A stretch of 39,699 nucleotides of DNA from NCBI RefSeq assembly GCF_002743055.1, contig NZ_PDYM01000030.1, positions 1 through 39,699 of the forward strand. Direction: 5' to 3'. Shown here piece by piece: positions 18,714 through 28,767 of this stretch; positions within the stretch are counted from its first letter, which is position 1; each line of letters starts with the position of its first letter. A program made the translations under genes and the position numbers. Below the pieces are notes generated by a model, which searched no databases, had not been told where the DNA came from, and saw only the letters and a program-made list of their open reading frames with translations. The stretch comes from Sporosarcina sp. P13. Its GTDB lineage: Bacteria; Bacillota; Bacilli; Bacillales_A; Planococcaceae.

Positions 18714-20051
18714 ATGGGCATCGAAAAAATCACTATGCCAAAACTAGGCGAAAGTGTAACCGAAGGAATCATTGAAAAATGGCTAGTCAAACCAGGCGAT
18801 ACGGTCGCTAAATATGACGCATTAGCTGAAGTGACAACAGATAAAGTATCTGCCGAAGTACCTTCTTCTTTTGCCGGAACGATTACGGAAATCGTTGCTA
18901 AAGAAGGTGAAACGATTGAAGTAGGCGAAACGGTTTGTCTGATTGAAGTAGAGGGAGAAGCTGCGCCTACAGTGGTCTCTGAACGACAGGAAGAGCAGCC
19001 ACCTGTTCAGCAAGAACAAGCGCCAGTGAAAAAAGCACCGCCAGTACAAGCGTCAGCAACACCAAAAACTAGCGGTAAAGCAGCAGGTAGATACTCTCCC
19101 GCTGTCTTAAAACTAGCGCAGGAAAACGACATTGACTTGGCAAACGTTGCAGGTACGGGCCGTGAAGGCAGAATTACCCGTAAAGATATTCTAGCGTTCA
19201 TTGAGAGTCCAACCGCCTCCTCGCAACAACCGACGGAATCAGCTGGAACTGCTAAAGAACATCCGCAAGTACAGACGGAAATCGCAGAATTCGATACCGA
19301 AAAGTCCGGATTCGAACAAAACGTTACGCCGAATGTGCAGTTGGAAAATGGCGACATCGAAATTCCAGTCACAAGTATCCGTCGTGCCATCGCGAAAAAC
19401 ATGGTGCGTTCCGTAACCGAAGCGCCACATGCGTGGACAATGGTCGAAGTTGACGTAACGGATCTTGTCGCACTGCGTGACGGTGTAAAAGAAGACTTCA
19501 AACAAAAAGAAGGATTTAATTTAACGTACTTCGCCTTCTTCATCAAGGCTGTTTCTCAAGCGTTGAAAGAATTCCCTGCAGTCAATTCGATGTGGGCGGG
19601 TGATACGATTGTCATGAAAAAAGACGTCAATATTTCGATTGCCGTTGCGACCGAGGACGCGTTATATGTTCCAGTCATTCGACAAACAGATGAAAAAACA
19701 ATCAAAGCACTTGCTCGTGATATTCACGAATTAGCGGGTAAAGTACGCAATGGAAAACTCCAGGCGAAAGATATGCAAGGGGGCACGTTCACTGTCAACA
19801 ATACGGGTTCGTTTGGCTCTGTGCAGTCCATGGGTATCATCAACTACCCACAAGCTGCGATTTTGCAAGTCGAAACGATCGTCAAGCGTCCAGTCGTTAT
19901 GAATAACGGTATGGTTGCTGTTCGCGACATCGTCAACCTTTGCTTGTCGCTTGATCATCGTGTCTTGGATGGTTTGGTCTGTGGGCGTTTCCTAGCGCGT
20001 GTGAAAGAATTGCTAGAGAATATGTCTAAAGAAACTACATCGTTATACTAA
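18714..20051 (+). CDS. bkdB: BKD E2 dihydrolipoamide acyltransferase
   Basis: Core of the complex; carries the acyl group on lipoate and transfers it to CoA. 445 residues: lipoyl domain (1-78) with lipoylated Lys44 in TTDKVSAEV, a Gln/Pro/Ala-rich hinge (about 85-118), the E1/E3-binding domain (about 121-164, SPAVLKLAQENDIDL to ITRKDILAFI), a second linker and the catalytic domain (about 215-440) with His415 and Asp419 in DHRVLDG. Last gene of the operon, closed by a strong terminator. Confidence 0.96.
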   Translation: MGIEKITMPKLGESVTEGIIEKWLVKPGDTVAKYDALAEVTTDKVSAEVPSSFAGTITEIVAKEGETIEVGETVCLIEVEGEAAPTVVSERQEEQPPVQQEQAPVKKAPPVQASATPKTSGKAAGRYSPAVLKLAQENDIDLANVAGTGREGRITRKDILAFIESPTASSQQPTESAGTAKEHPQVQTEIAEFDTEKSGFEQNVTPNVQLENGDIEIPVTSIRRAIAKNMVRSVTEAPHAWTMVEVDVTDLVALRDGVKEDFKQKEGFNLTYFAFFIKAVSQALKEFPAVNSMWAGDTIVMKKDVNISIAVATEDALYVPVIRQTDEKTIKALARDIHELAGKVRNGKLQAKDMQGGTFTVNNTGSFGSVQSMGIINYPQAAILQVETIVKRPVVMNNGMVAVRDIVNLCLSLDHRVLDGLVCGRFLARVKELLENMSKETTSLY

Positions 20052-20054
20052 ATA

Positions 20055-20092
20055 CATAAAAACCTTCAGCGCTTCCGCTGAAGGTTTTTATG
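20055..20092. terminator. Bidirectional terminator between bkdB and the oxidoreductase gene
   Basis: A perfect 17-bp stem (20055-20071 with 20076-20092) over a CTTC tetraloop, with A- and T-runs at both ends. It serves convergent genes on the two strands. Confidence 0.9.
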
Positions 20093-20104
20093 TTTATGTT
20101 TATT

Positions 20105-22162
20105 TTAGGACTCTTCATCGTTGGAATGCGAAACGCTCACTTCAACGCGGCCCGAGAAAAAAGTAGCACCGCCGCCCATATCAGCTACCCGATTGGGCGT
20201 TAACGCGTTGACAAGACGTTTTTCACCCGTCTGATCTGCCCACAGTCCTAGACTCACGACAACACCGGGAAGGACGTGTTCACCAACTGAAACAGTCATT
20301 TCACATTCCCCGCGATCGTTCCAAATACGGACAAGATCTTTGTCTTCAATTCCCCGAAGTTCTGCATCATGCAGATTCATAAATAACTTAGGTTCTTTTT
20401 CCATTTTGATATGCTTTTCATTATTCGAAAAGATTGTGTTCAAAAAATTATGATTAGCTGTAGGTACATACAGTAATGGATAATCGGAATCCTGAATGAT
20501 TGGGATATACGTTGGAAGCGCTGGATAGCCATCCAACTCCATCTGCTTGGAATAGAGTTCAATCTTACCGCTAGGTGTTTGTAAGTTGTGTAAAATAGTG
20601 TTCGTGCCGCTTGCTTTCATGAAGCGCTTCTCCTTTAACGATTCATAAGTAACTTCGGATAAATGAGGATTGGTAAGATTACTTAGTGCTTGCTTCATCA
20701 TTTCCTGATCATCGTCTCTAAAGGATGGCTCTTCAAACCCCATGCCTTGTGCTAGCAGTCTGAAGACATCAGGATTGGATTTGCTGTCCTCAAAAGGAGG
20801 AATGACGGGCTCCTGTATATGAATGTAGTGATGCCAGAATGACGTATAGAAGTCCGTGTTTTCAAATGCAGATGTGGCCGGCAGCACAATGTCCGCAAAT
20901 TTAGCTGTATCTGTTAAAAATAAATCATGGACAACCATAAATAAATCCGTACGCGCTAATCCTTCGCGCACTTTATTCGCATCGGGTGCGACTAATGCCG
21001 GGTTGCTGTTGTAGACATACAATGAACGAATGGGTTCTTTTTCTTCTAGTAGCGCATCGCCTAATCGATTCATATTAAATCGCCGTGGTGGCTGTTTCAG
21101 AAGATTTGGATGTTCAAGTGCAGCTATATTATGCGTCAAATAATCTGCATTTGATTTAAGGGCACCTCCTCCTGTTACTTCCCATTGGCCTGTCAATGCC
21201 GGCAAGCAGGCAATGGTTCGGACAATCATTCCACCATTATCATGATGCTGCGGACCATTTCCAATCCGGATCATGGAAGGGGAAGTAGTTCCATACATCC
21301 GAGCTAACGAATAGATATCTTCCACTGGTATACCCGTAATGGTAGAAACCATTTGAGGAGTGTAGTTCTTTACATGATCCTGCAATGCCTCATAGCCTAT
21401 CGTATAGTCTTCTAGAAACGACTGATTGACCATGTTTTCTTCATACAGAATATGCATAATACCCAATGCAAGCGCTCCGTCAGTACCAGGAATAATAGGA
21501 ATGAACCAATCAGCCATGCGTCCGGTCTGATTTTTATGAACGTCAATGACGACAATTTTCGCTCCATTTTTTCTAGCTTTTTGTGCAATCATCATTTGGT
21601 GCATATTGGTGCTGACGGCATTAATGCCCCACAGGATAAATAATTTGGTTTCAGTCATCTCTTCTGGATCTGTGCCATAGCGCCCGCCCATTGTGTAGTT
21701 GTACCCAACCTCGCCGGCGACTGAACAAATCGTTCGGTCAAGTTGACTTGATCCGAGGCGGTTGAAGAAACGACGATCCATTCCTTTTGAACTTAACTTC
21801 CCCATATTTGCATAGAAGCTATAAGGGAGAATGGATTCCGGTCCTACTTCTGAAATTAATGTTTTCCAATGGTCCGTGATCGTTTCAATGGCTTCTGTCC
21901 AGCTGATTGGAACAAACTTTCCATCGCCTTTTTGCCCGACGCGTTTCAAAGGTGTTGTAATCCGGTTTTGATCGTAAATTCGTTCGGACATATGGCGAAC
22001 TTTATTACAAATACTTCCTTTTGTAACAGGATGTTCAGGATCTCCTTCTATTTTCACGATTTTCCCATCACGTTTATGAAGAAGTAACCCACATTGATCT
22101 GGACAGTCAAGTGAACAGACGGAAGGAACGACACCATTTTCTATCTCCAAATAAGATTGCAT
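20105..22162 (-). CDS. Molybdopterin-dependent oxidoreductase, YyaE-like
   Basis: Member of the DMSO reductase/formate dehydrogenase superfamily, 685 residues. The N-terminal iron-sulfur site is Cys16, Cys20, Cys24 and Cys52 (VCSLDCPDQCG, GSICNK), so it should hold a 4Fe-4S cluster and a bis-molybdopterin guanine dinucleotide cofactor. Later motifs ILWGINAVSTN, PGTDGALALGIMHIL and the C-terminal molydopterin-binding domain (LFMNLHDAELRGIEDKDLVR) support this. There is no Tat signal, so it is likely cytosolic. No membrane or electron-transfer subunit lies next to it, and the substrate cannot be read from the sequence. It is divergent from an S-box-controlled transporter, which hints at, but does not prove, a sulfur-related substrate. 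ATG 22162 follows AAAGGGG. Confidence 0.85.
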   Translation of the reverse strand: MQSYLEIENGVVPSVCSLDCPDQCGLLLHKRDGKIVKIEGDPEHPVTKGSICNKVRHMSERIYDQNRITTPLKRVGQKGDGKFVPISWTEAIETITDHWKTLISEVGPESILPYSFYANMGKLSSKGMDRRFFNRLGSSQLDRTICSVAGEVGYNYTMGGRYGTDPEEMTETKLFILWGINAVSTNMHQMMIAQKARKNGAKIVVIDVHKNQTGRMADWFIPIIPGTDGALALGIMHILYEENMVNQSFLEDYTIGYEALQDHVKNYTPQMVSTITGIPVEDIYSLARMYGTTSPSMIRIGNGPQHHDNGGMIVRTIACLPALTGQWEVTGGGALKSNADYLTHNIAALEHPNLLKQPPRRFNMNRLGDALLEEKEPIRSLYVYNSNPALVAPDANKVREGLARTDLFMVVHDLFLTDTAKFADIVLPATSAFENTDFYTSFWHHYIHIQEPVIPPFEDSKSNPDVFRLLAQGMGFEEPSFRDDDQEMMKQALSNLTNPHLSEVTYESLKEKRFMKASGTNTILHNLQTPSGKIELYSKQMELDGYPALPTYIPIIQDSDYPLLYVPTANHNFLNTIFSNNEKHIKMEKEPKLFMNLHDAELRGIEDKDLVRIWNDRGECEMTVSVGEHVLPGVVVSLGLWADQTGEKRLVNALTPNRVADMGGGATFFSGRVEVSVSHSNDEES

Positions 22163-22200
22163 ATCAAAACCCCTTTTATCTTTGTCGATTTATGCTGTTT

Positions 22201-22229
22201 ATTATACCATACTGTAAATATTTATTTTA
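22201..22229 (-). promoter_or_regulatory. Extended -10 promoter candidate for the oxidoreductase gene
   Basis: On the minus strand TGG precedes a perfect TATAAT (complement of 22201-22206), about 40 bases before the start codon. The -35 (TAAAAT) is poor, so the extended -10 would have to carry recognition. Confidence 0.35.
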
Positions 22230-22247
22230 GAAGTTTCAGATAAGTAC

Positions 22248-22276
22248 TTGACTTCGACTCAATAACTCTATATTGT
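22248..22276 (+). promoter_or_regulatory. Sigma-A promoter candidate for the S-box transcript
   Basis: TTGACT at 22248-22253, 17-base spacer, TATTGT at 22271-22276. A second option, TTACGT at 22296 with TAGTAT at 22319, would start transcription right at the riboswitch. Confidence 0.5.
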
Positions 22277-22326
22277 AAACTCATTGCTTCGAATTTTACG
22301 TATATTCATTTAACTACATAGTATTT

Positions 22327-22417
22327 TTTCTATCAAGAGAGATGGAGGGACTGGCCCTATGAAATCTCGGCAACATAATTGTGCCAAATCCAGCAAGCTT
22401 TGCTTGAAAGATAGAAA
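22327..22417 (+). promoter_or_regulatory. SAM (S-box, SAM-I) riboswitch
   Basis: Conserved S-box sequence blocks occur in order: AGAGAGATGGAGGGACTGGC with CCTATGAAA, CTCGGCAAC, GTGCCAAATCCAGCA, TGCTTGAAAGAT. Helix P1 is TTTCTATC (22327-22334) with GATAGAAA (22410-22417); the P4 stem is AGCA/TGCT. Directly downstream, GAAAGGGTT at 22414-22422 can pair with 22463-22471 as an antiterminator, which shares bases with the 3' side of P1. SAM binding should stabilise P1, free the terminator and switch the gene off, the usual logic of this class. It controls the MFS gene and probably msrA. Confidence 0.96.
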
Positions 22418-22460
22418 GGGTTCAACATTTATATTCCACTTGAGATATGAATGTATGTCA

Positions 22461-22494
22461 AAAACTCTTTCCGTCCTTGGGAAAGGGTTTTTTT
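22461..22494 (+). terminator. Riboswitch-controlled intrinsic terminator
   Basis: AAAACTCTTTCC (22461-22472) pairs with GGAAAGGGTTTT (22480-22491), including one T-G pair, and ends in a T-run to 22494. Its left arm is the partner of the antiterminator strand at 22414-22422. Confidence 0.93.
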
Positions 22495-22547
22495 GTTAAA
22501 TGAGAATAAATCTAAGCAGAAAAGTAAGCAGAAATGGAGAGAGTGGT

Positions 22548-23819
22548 ATGTTAGAGAGATTTGGCATTACAAAAAATTTAGGATGGGGCTTTTTCGGTGT
22601 AATGCTTTTCATGATGGGAGACGGAATAGAAGCCGGCTGGCTCAGTCCATTCTTAATTGATAGCGGGTTGACGATTCAACAGTCTGCCGCAATTTTCACC
22701 GTGTATGGAATATCGATAGCTCTTGCTTCTTGGTTTTCAGGTGTTTGTTCAGATGTATATGGCCCTAAACGTACGATGATGATTGGATTATCCGTGTATA
22801 TTATTGGTACAGCCGGTTTTATCATGTTCGGCTTTCCAACGATGAATTATCCAGTGATGCTACTAACTTATTTTATTAAAGGTTTTGGATATCCTTTGTT
22901 CGCTTATTCTTTTTTAACTTGGATTATTTATAAAACACCACAAAATAAATTGAGTTCGGCTGTTGGTTGGTTCTGGTTTGCGTTTTGTGCGGGAATGATG
23001 GTTCTAGGGGCTTGGTATTCAAGTTACGCAATCCAACACCTCGGTTACATTAATACATTGTGGACATCTATTTTCTGGGTATGTCTCGGTACGTTCTTTG
23101 CTTTGGTGCTCAATAAAGATAAATTCGCAAAGAAAAAAGTCGCTAACAAACGCGAAGCGGTGCAAGAATTATTAAAAGGGATCACGATTTTAAAATCCAA
23201 TCCACGAGTTGCAGCAGGTGGGGTTGTACGCGTGATCAATAGTTTAAGTGTCTATGGATTTCCAGTATTTTTGCCGATTCATATGGCACAGCATGGCATT
23301 GAAACGACTGCTTGGTTGCAATTATGGGGTACATTTTTCTTAGGAAACATCATCTTTAATTTAGTGTTCGGTTTTGTTGGAGATAAATTCGGTTGGAAGC
23401 AAACGATTATTTGGTTTGGTGGAATCGGTTGTGCTATTTTCACACCGCTATTGTTTTACGTACCAGTCTTGACCAATGGCAATCTATTGATGACAAGCAT
23501 TGTTGGATTCATTTGGGGTGGTTTAATAGCTGGTTTCGTTCCGATTGGTGCGCTTGTACCATCTGTCGCGGGTGAAGAAAAGGGCGCGGCGATGTCTGTC
23601 TTAAACTTCTCTGCCGGTTTGTCTACGTTCGTAGCACCCGCGATTGCTTTGGCATTCATTGGTACTGTAGGAGCTGAGGGGGTTGTTTGGATTTTCAGTT
23701 TCTTATATGTAGTTAGTGCAGTGATTGTTAAATTCATACGGGTACCGGAAGAGGATACGATGCGGGAGCAAGCGATTCCAGTCACTTCATATAGTGATAG
23801 TGTAACGAGTGCTGATTGA
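22548..23819 (+). CDS. S-box-controlled MFS transporter, polyol-permease-like
   Basis: A 423-residue major facilitator with about 12 hydrophobic segments, the loop 2-3 motif DVYGPKRTMM and a matching GDKFGWKQT in the second half, as expected for two six-helix bundles. The general look (GDGIEAGWLSPFL at the start, GFGYPLFAYSFLTWI) recalls the polyol/pentitol permease group, but I would not name a substrate from that. ATG 22548 follows GGAGAG; ATG 22500, directly after the terminator, has no ribosome site. Control by a SAM riboswitch suggests uptake of methionine, a sulfur compound or a methylthio-sugar such as methylthioribose (inference). msrA follows 53 bases later. Confidence 0.88.
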   Translation: MLERFGITKNLGWGFFGVMLFMMGDGIEAGWLSPFLIDSGLTIQQSAAIFTVYGISIALASWFSGVCSDVYGPKRTMMIGLSVYIIGTAGFIMFGFPTMNYPVMLLTYFIKGFGYPLFAYSFLTWIIYKTPQNKLSSAVGWFWFAFCAGMMVLGAWYSSYAIQHLGYINTLWTSIFWVCLGTFFALVLNKDKFAKKKVANKREAVQELLKGITILKSNPRVAAGGVVRVINSLSVYGFPVFLPIHMAQHGIETTAWLQLWGTFFLGNIIFNLVFGFVGDKFGWKQTIIWFGGIGCAIFTPLLFYVPVLTNGNLLMTSIVGFIWGGLIAGFVPIGALVPSVAGEEKGAAMSVLNFSAGLSTFVAPAIALAFIGTVGAEGVVWIFSFLYVVSAVIVKFIRVPEEDTMREQAIPVTSYSDSVTSAD

Positions 23820-23872
23820 CAACGTAGCAGAGCGGTGCAATTATTAGAATCAAATGAAAGGTGATGTTACTA

Positions 23873-24403
23873 GTGACTAAAAACACGTTTGAAAAAGCAG
23901 CATTTGCAGGTGGTTGTTTCTGGTGTATGGTAAAACCATTTAAAGAATGGACGGGCATTCAAGATGTTGTGTCGGGCTATATGGGTGGACATCTTGAAAA
24001 TCCGACGTATGAAGATGTGAAAAAAGGCGACTCGGGCCACGTAGAAGTCGTTGAAATCACATATGACCCGGCTGCTTTTTCATATGAACAGTTGCTCGAT
24101 GTATTTTGGCAACAAATTGATCCGACAGATGCGGAAGGTCAATTTCACGACCGCGGCTCTTCGTATACGACCGCGATTTTCCATTACACGGATGAGCAAC
24201 GAGAAATTGCTGAACAGTCTAAAGCGAAACTTGCTGCAAGTGGAATTTTCTCAAAACCTATCGTCACAGCCATCCGTCCAGCAGAAACGTTTTATCGGGC
24301 CGAAGAGTATCATCAAGATTATTACGAAAAAGAAAAAGAACATTACAAAGATAACCGTGCCCGTTCTGGCCGTGACGAATTCATTGCTACTCACTGGAAG
24401 TAA
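23873..24403 (+). CDS. msrA: Peptide methionine sulfoxide reductase MsrA
   Basis: Reduces the S-epimer of methionine sulfoxide in proteins and free methionine. 176 residues from GTG 23873, with catalytic Cys15 in GGCFWC, then [39 protein letters not shown] and AEEYHQDYY, all family motifs. GTG 23873 sits about eight bases after AAAGGTGA; ATG 23864 and GTG 23861 overlap that site. Its place behind the S-box-controlled transporter makes a methionine-responsive unit likely. No msrB is adjacent. Confidence 0.95.
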   Translation: MTKNTFEKAAFAGGCFWCMVKPFKEWTGIQDVVSGYMGGHLENPTYEDVKKGDSGHVEVVEITYDPAAFSYEQLLDVFWQQIDPTDAEGQFHDRGSSYTTAIFHYTDEQREIAEQSKAKLAASGIFSKPIVTAIRPAETFYRAEEYHQDYYEKEKEHYKDNRARSGRDEFIATHWK

Positions 24404-24476
24404 TGTTGGGTAGGTTGTGTGTAAAAAGTTTTTAAATGACTAGCAGAATGATTTGCTTTTTTAAGAAATTTACTTA

Positions 24477-24517
24477 GGAAGTCCCTTGATATAATCTATC
24501 GAGGGACTTCCTTTTTT
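24477..24517 (+). terminator. Intrinsic terminator after msrA
   Basis: A 15-bp stem (24477-24491 with 24497-24511, one T-G pair) over a 5-base loop, followed by six T residues. Confidence 0.92.
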
Positions 24518-24944
24518 ATATTCGCTCGGCATTCTTCTTTCGTCAATCCGATTCTAGTAGATGTTTATCGTACGATCCTATTCTTACTTACATATAGTAT
24601 AGAAAAATTCATACTGGTTGAAAGAGTGGTGCTCAAAGTGGATACATCCATGAGAAAGAAGTGCGGTAAGAAAAAACAGCCGGATATTCTGTTTTTTATG
24701 TCGAACTACTTCATGACAGGTAATAATGTCTTCAGAGGGTAGATTCAAATAAATCCCTTTACTGGAAAACGTATCTCTCACTAATTCTTTTTCACTTAAT
24801 TTGCAACTATCTTTTTAAAGCTGAAGACTTTTATTAGATTTATATGAAAATTATATGACATCTTATCTTTTTCCTCTTTCTTCATTTGCCACACTACGGT
24901 ACACTAGAAGTATTGATGGTCAAAAAGGGGGAAGCAACACCATT
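24518..24944. other. Gap between msrA and mutA, no convincing gene
   Basis: Mostly AT-rich. A hairpin AAAAAACAG (24671-24679) with CTGTTTTTT (24689-24697) could end transcription on either strand. A 38-codon plus-strand frame from GTG 24628 and a minus-strand frame over 24584-24781 cross this hairpin and show no family match or good ribosome site. TACACT at 24900-24905 could be a -10 for mutA, with a poor -35 (TTTCTT at 24877). Confidence 0.4.
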
Positions 24945-26618
24945 ATGCCTATACATAATATGAAATCATTCACATTTACGGCGCCGAACTATGATGAATG
25001 GAAAGACACTGCCATTCAGTCATTGAAAGGAAAGCCATTTGAATCATTGTTTACGAAGACCGCAGAGGGAATTGAATTGAAGCCTTTATATACAAAAGAG
25101 GATCTAGATCAACAAAAGATTTCACGTGTGACGAAGCCAGCATTTGGCTGGACGGTTGCACAACCTGTAAGCGCGACAACGGGAGAAGAGTTCATTGTTC
25201 AGCTGAAAGAATCATTGGCGCGTGGCAATGAAGCCGTTGCGTATAACGGTTTACACCCAATTTCTTGGAGTGAGCAAGCGCTAAGTCAGTTGGCAGAAAT
25301 CCTTACAGAATACCCACTTCTTTTTACAGAAGTGAAAAAAGAAGATCCGATTTTGCAAGCCTTTTCATTTATTGAAGATGCGAAACGTGCAGATGTTACG
25401 GGGATTTGTATTAGCGAAAGTAAGGTCTTACCGGATGATTTGCCGAACGTCAAAACAAAAGGTGCAGACCTATGGACGGCTCATCATGAAGGGGCGGATG
25501 CGGTCACTGAACTTGCGTTGTCACTTGCGATCGCTGCTGACCTAGCAGAAAAAGCGTCTTCATTTGAAGAGTTTGCGAAAGGCTTTTATGTTCGTTTTGC
25601 TTCAGACACACATTTCTTTATGGAAATCGCGAAATTCCGTGCATTCCGTGTGTTATGGAAGTTATTTAACGAAGCATATGGCGTGGAAAACGCAAAACAA
25701 GTACCATTGCTTGCAATCACTTCTTTACGCTCGTATTCGAAACTTGATCCTTATGTCAACTTATTACGTGGCGGGAACTCCGCGTTTGCTGCGGTACTTG
25801 GGGGAGCGGACTGGTTAACGGTGTTGCCGCATGATGTGTTAACTGGCACTTCAGCGAGCTCTATTCGCTATGCACGCAATATTCAACTCGTATTAAAAGA
25901 AGAAACACATATCGATCAAGTACTTGATCCTGCAGGTGGTTCATACTTTATCGAAACGTTAACTGCAGAATTAATTAGCAAGGCTTGGGAGAAGTTCTTA
26001 GCAATCGAAGAAAATGGTGGCTATCAGTCATACTTACAATCGGGTGAACTTAGCAAATTACACGCTGAACGTCAGAAAGAACTGGCTAGCGGGAAAAAGA
26101 CGCTGATCGGTACGAATGTCTATGCAGAATTAATCGACACGAACTTAGCAGAAGCATCTTCAGTAACTGTTTCAAAGCGATTAGCTGAACCATTCGAAAA
26201 TCTTCGCTCACGCACGCAAGAACAGTTACCAAAAACAGTACTACTAAACTTTGGTGCACTAAAAGACTATAAACCGCGTGCAGACTTCGTTAGTGGATTC
26301 CTAGCTGTTGGTGGCATTGACGCACAGTGGAGCCCTTCTTTCGACACTATCGATCAAGCGCTCGGTTGGATCGAGGAACAACAGCCACACTATGCGGTGA
26401 TCTGTGCTTCTGCAGCCGCTACGGAAGAAGTCGTAACAAACTTCTTAACAGAATATGCAGGAGATGTTGTACTGGATGTAGCGGGGAAATACCCGAAAGA
26501 ACTTTCCAATCAATGGCTTGCTAATGGGCTAAATGGCTTTATGTTCGCTGGTCAGGATAAAATAGCAAAATTACAGGACATTGCCAACATTACGATAGGG
26601 GGCCATCTAGTTGACTAA
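24945..26618 (+). CDS. mutA: Methylmalonyl-CoA mutase small (beta) subunit
   Basis: Non-catalytic partner of MutB in the heterodimeric mutase. 557 residues from ATG 24945: an N-terminal segment, a TIM-barrel domain resembling that of MutB ([53 protein letters not shown]) and a C-terminal flavodoxin-like region (about 430-555) that lacks the DxHxxG cobalamin motif, as is usual for the small subunit. An upstream in-frame extension to 24855 lacks a ribosome site; AAGGGGG at 24925 supports 24945 although the 13-base gap is long, and ATG 24960 is an alternative. Overlaps mutB by eight bases. Confidence 0.93.
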   Translation: MPIHNMKSFTFTAPNYDEWKDTAIQSLKGKPFESLFTKTAEGIELKPLYTKEDLDQQKISRVTKPAFGWTVAQPVSATTGEEFIVQLKESLARGNEAVAYNGLHPISWSEQALSQLAEILTEYPLLFTEVKKEDPILQAFSFIEDAKRADVTGICISESKVLPDDLPNVKTKGADLWTAHHEGADAVTELALSLAIAADLAEKASSFEEFAKGFYVRFASDTHFFMEIAKFRAFRVLWKLFNEAYGVENAKQVPLLAITSLRSYSKLDPYVNLLRGGNSAFAAVLGGADWLTVLPHDVLTGTSASSIRYARNIQLVLKEETHIDQVLDPAGGSYFIETLTAELISKAWEKFLAIEENGGYQSYLQSGELSKLHAERQKELASGKKTLIGTNVYAELIDTNLAEASSVTVSKRLAEPFENLRSRTQEQLPKTVLLNFGALKDYKPRADFVSGFLAVGGIDAQWSPSFDTIDQALGWIEEQQPHYAVICASAAATEEVVTNFLTEYAGDVVLDVAGKYPKELSNQWLANGLNGFMFAGQDKIAKLQDIANITIGGHLVD

Positions 26619-28767
26619 ACCCGATTTTAAAAAAGTTGATATACAACAAACGCTGAACGAGTTATCGCAACAAGCGCAAGAGAAAGCAGTCTTCGCGACG
26701 AATGAAGGGATCGATGTTTCACCGGTCTATACAGCGAAAGATATTGAAAACACAGAGCATTTATCTGATTTTCCTGGAATCGCACCGAATACGCGCGGTC
26801 CGTACCCGACGATGTATGTGGCGCGTCCGTGGACGGTTCGTCAATATGCTGGATTCTCTACTGCGGAAGAAAGTAACGCGTTTTATCGCCGGAACTTGGC
26901 GATGGGTCAGAAAGGATTATCGGTTGCATTCGACTTGGCGACGCATCGTGGCTACGATTCCGATCACCCACGTGTAACAGGAGACGTCGGAAAAGCGGGT
27001 GTAGCGATTGATTCGATTGAAGATATGAAAATTCTATTTGACGGGATTCCTCTTGATCAAATGTCTGTTTCCATGACGATGAACGGTGCAGTCTTGCCGA
27101 TTATGGCGTTTTATATCGTAGCGGCTGAAGAGCAAGGTGTGCCTACAGAAAAACTATCGGGAACGATTCAGAATGATATCTTGAAAGAATATATGGTACG
27201 GAATACGTATATATTCCCACCGGCGATGTCGATGCGCATTATTGCGGATATCTTCTCGTATACATCGCAAAATATGCCGAAATTCAACTCGATTTCTATT
27301 TCGGGTTACCATATGCAAGAAGCGGGCGCGACAGCTGATATTGAACTGGCGTATACGTTAGCAGATGGACTAGAGTATGTACGCACAGGTTTGCAAGCGG
27401 GAATTGATATTGACTCCTTTGCGCCTCGTCTATCATTCTTCTGGGCAATCGGTATGAACTATTATATGGAAATCGCAAAAATGCGCGCGGCTCGTAAAAT
27501 ATGGGCACAGATGATGCAGTCATTTGATCCGAAAAACTCGAAGACTCTTGCGTTGCGTACACACTCTCAAACATCTGGTTGGAGTTTGACGGAGCAAGAT
27601 CCATTTAATAATGTTACACGTACATTAGTCGAAGCAAACGCGGCTTCCATGGGCCACACGCAGTCATTGCATACAAATGCTTTGGATGAAGCGATTGCCT
27701 TGCCAACAGACTTCTCTGCGCGTATTGCACGTAACACGCAATTGTTCTTACAAGAAGAGACGATGATGACGAAAGTAATTGATCCTTGGGGCGGCTCGTA
27801 TTATGTAGAGAAGCTAACAGAGGAATTGATGGAAAAAGCATGGGAGTTAATTGCCGAAATCGAATCATTAGGCGGCATGGCGGAAGCAATTGAAACGGGC
27901 CTACCGAAGATGAAGATTGAAGAAGCAGCGGCAAAACGCCAAGCGAAAATTGATTCACGTGCAGAAACAATTGTCGGTGTGAATAAATACCGACTCGATA
28001 CGGAAGATGCAATTGATATTTTAGATATCGACAATACATTAGTACGTCAAAAGCAAATTGACCGGATTAACGATATGAAAGCAAAACGGGATGAAGAAGT
28101 GGTCCAAGCAGCACTTGCGGCGATTACACAATCAGCTAAAGACGGCGAAGGAAACTTACTAGCGCTAGCAGTAGATGCAGCGAGAGCACGTGCGACGATC
28201 GGTGAAATTTCAGATGCGATTGAATCCGTTTCAGGTAGACATAAGGCGGTGATCCGTTCAGTGAGTGGTGTATATAGTGCAAACTTCTCCAATGAAGAAG
28301 AAATTCAAGAAGTAAAAGATATGACAGATGAATTCCTTGAAAATGAAGGGCGTCGTCCACGTATTTTGATCGCGAAAATGGGTCAGGACGGACATGACCG
28401 TGGAGCGAAAGTTATCGCGTCATCGTTCGCCGATCTAGGCTTCGACGTGGATATCGGACCATTATTCCAAACACCTGAAGAAACAGCGCTCCAAGCAGCA
28501 GAAAATGACGTGCACGTAATCGGTGTTAGTTCACTCGCTGCGGGGCATAAAACATTAGTACCTACATTGCGTGAAGAGTTGAAGAAAATCGGGCGAGAAG
28601 ATATTCTCGTCGTAGTAGGTGGAGTTATTCCTGCGCAGGACTATGATTTCTTACGTAAAAATGGAGCAGCGGCAATCTTCGGACCTGGTACAGTGATTCC
28701 AGTAGCAGCTCAAAAAGTGATCGAGGAAATCTACCAACAGTTAGGCTATGAGGAAGTGGCGGATTGA
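26611..28767 (+). CDS. mutB: Methylmalonyl-CoA mutase large catalytic subunit
   Basis: Adenosylcobalamin-dependent interconversion of methylmalonyl-CoA and succinyl-CoA. 718 residues: TIM-barrel domain with [36 protein letters not shown] and the [19 protein letters not shown]oA-site stretch; C-terminal cobalamin domain (about 580-715) with the base-off ligand His595 in GQDGHDRG, then GVSSLAAGH and VVGGVIP. Start is TTG 26611, nine bases after AGGGGG and overlapping mutA. A four-base overlap with meaB follows, so mutA, mutB and meaB are coupled. Confidence 0.97.
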   Translation: MTKPDFKKVDIQQTLNELSQQAQEKAVFATNEGIDVSPVYTAKDIENTEHLSDFPGIAPNTRGPYPTMYVARPWTVRQYAGFSTAEESNAFYRRNLAMGQKGLSVAFDLATHRGYDSDHPRVTGDVGKAGVAIDSIEDMKILFDGIPLDQMSVSMTMNGAVLPIMAFYIVAAEEQGVPTEKLSGTIQNDILKEYMVRNTYIFPPAMSMRIIADIFSYTSQNMPKFNSISISGYHMQEAGATADIELAYTLADGLEYVRTGLQAGIDIDSFAPRLSFFWAIGMNYYMEIAKMRAARKIWAQMMQSFDPKNSKTLALRTHSQTSGWSLTEQDPFNNVTRTLVEANAASMGHTQSLHTNALDEAIALPTDFSARIARNTQLFLQEETMMTKVIDPWGGSYYVEKLTEELMEKAWELIAEIESLGGMAEAIETGLPKMKIEEAAAKRQAKIDSRAETIVGVNKYRLDTEDAIDILDIDNTLVRQKQIDRINDMKAKRDEEVVQAALAAITQSAKDGEGNLLALAVDAARARATIGEISDAIESVSGRHKAVIRSVSGVYSANFSNEEEIQEVKDMTDEFLENEGRRPRILIAKMGQDGHDRGAKVIASSFADLGFDVDIGPLFQTPEETALQAAENDVHVIGVSSLAAGHKTLVPTLREELKKIGREDILVVVGGVIPAQDYDFLRKNGAAAIFGPGTVIPVAAQKVIEEIYQQLGYEEVAD

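Noticed and set aside
19007..19546. 179-codon minus-strand frame inside bkdB
   Set aside because: It is antisense to a well-conserved gene and rich in Cys and Ser, the usual look of an antisense shadow.
24584..24781. 65-codon minus-strand open frame before mutA
   Set aside because: It is crossed by a terminator-like hairpin, has no good ribosome site and no recognisable family.
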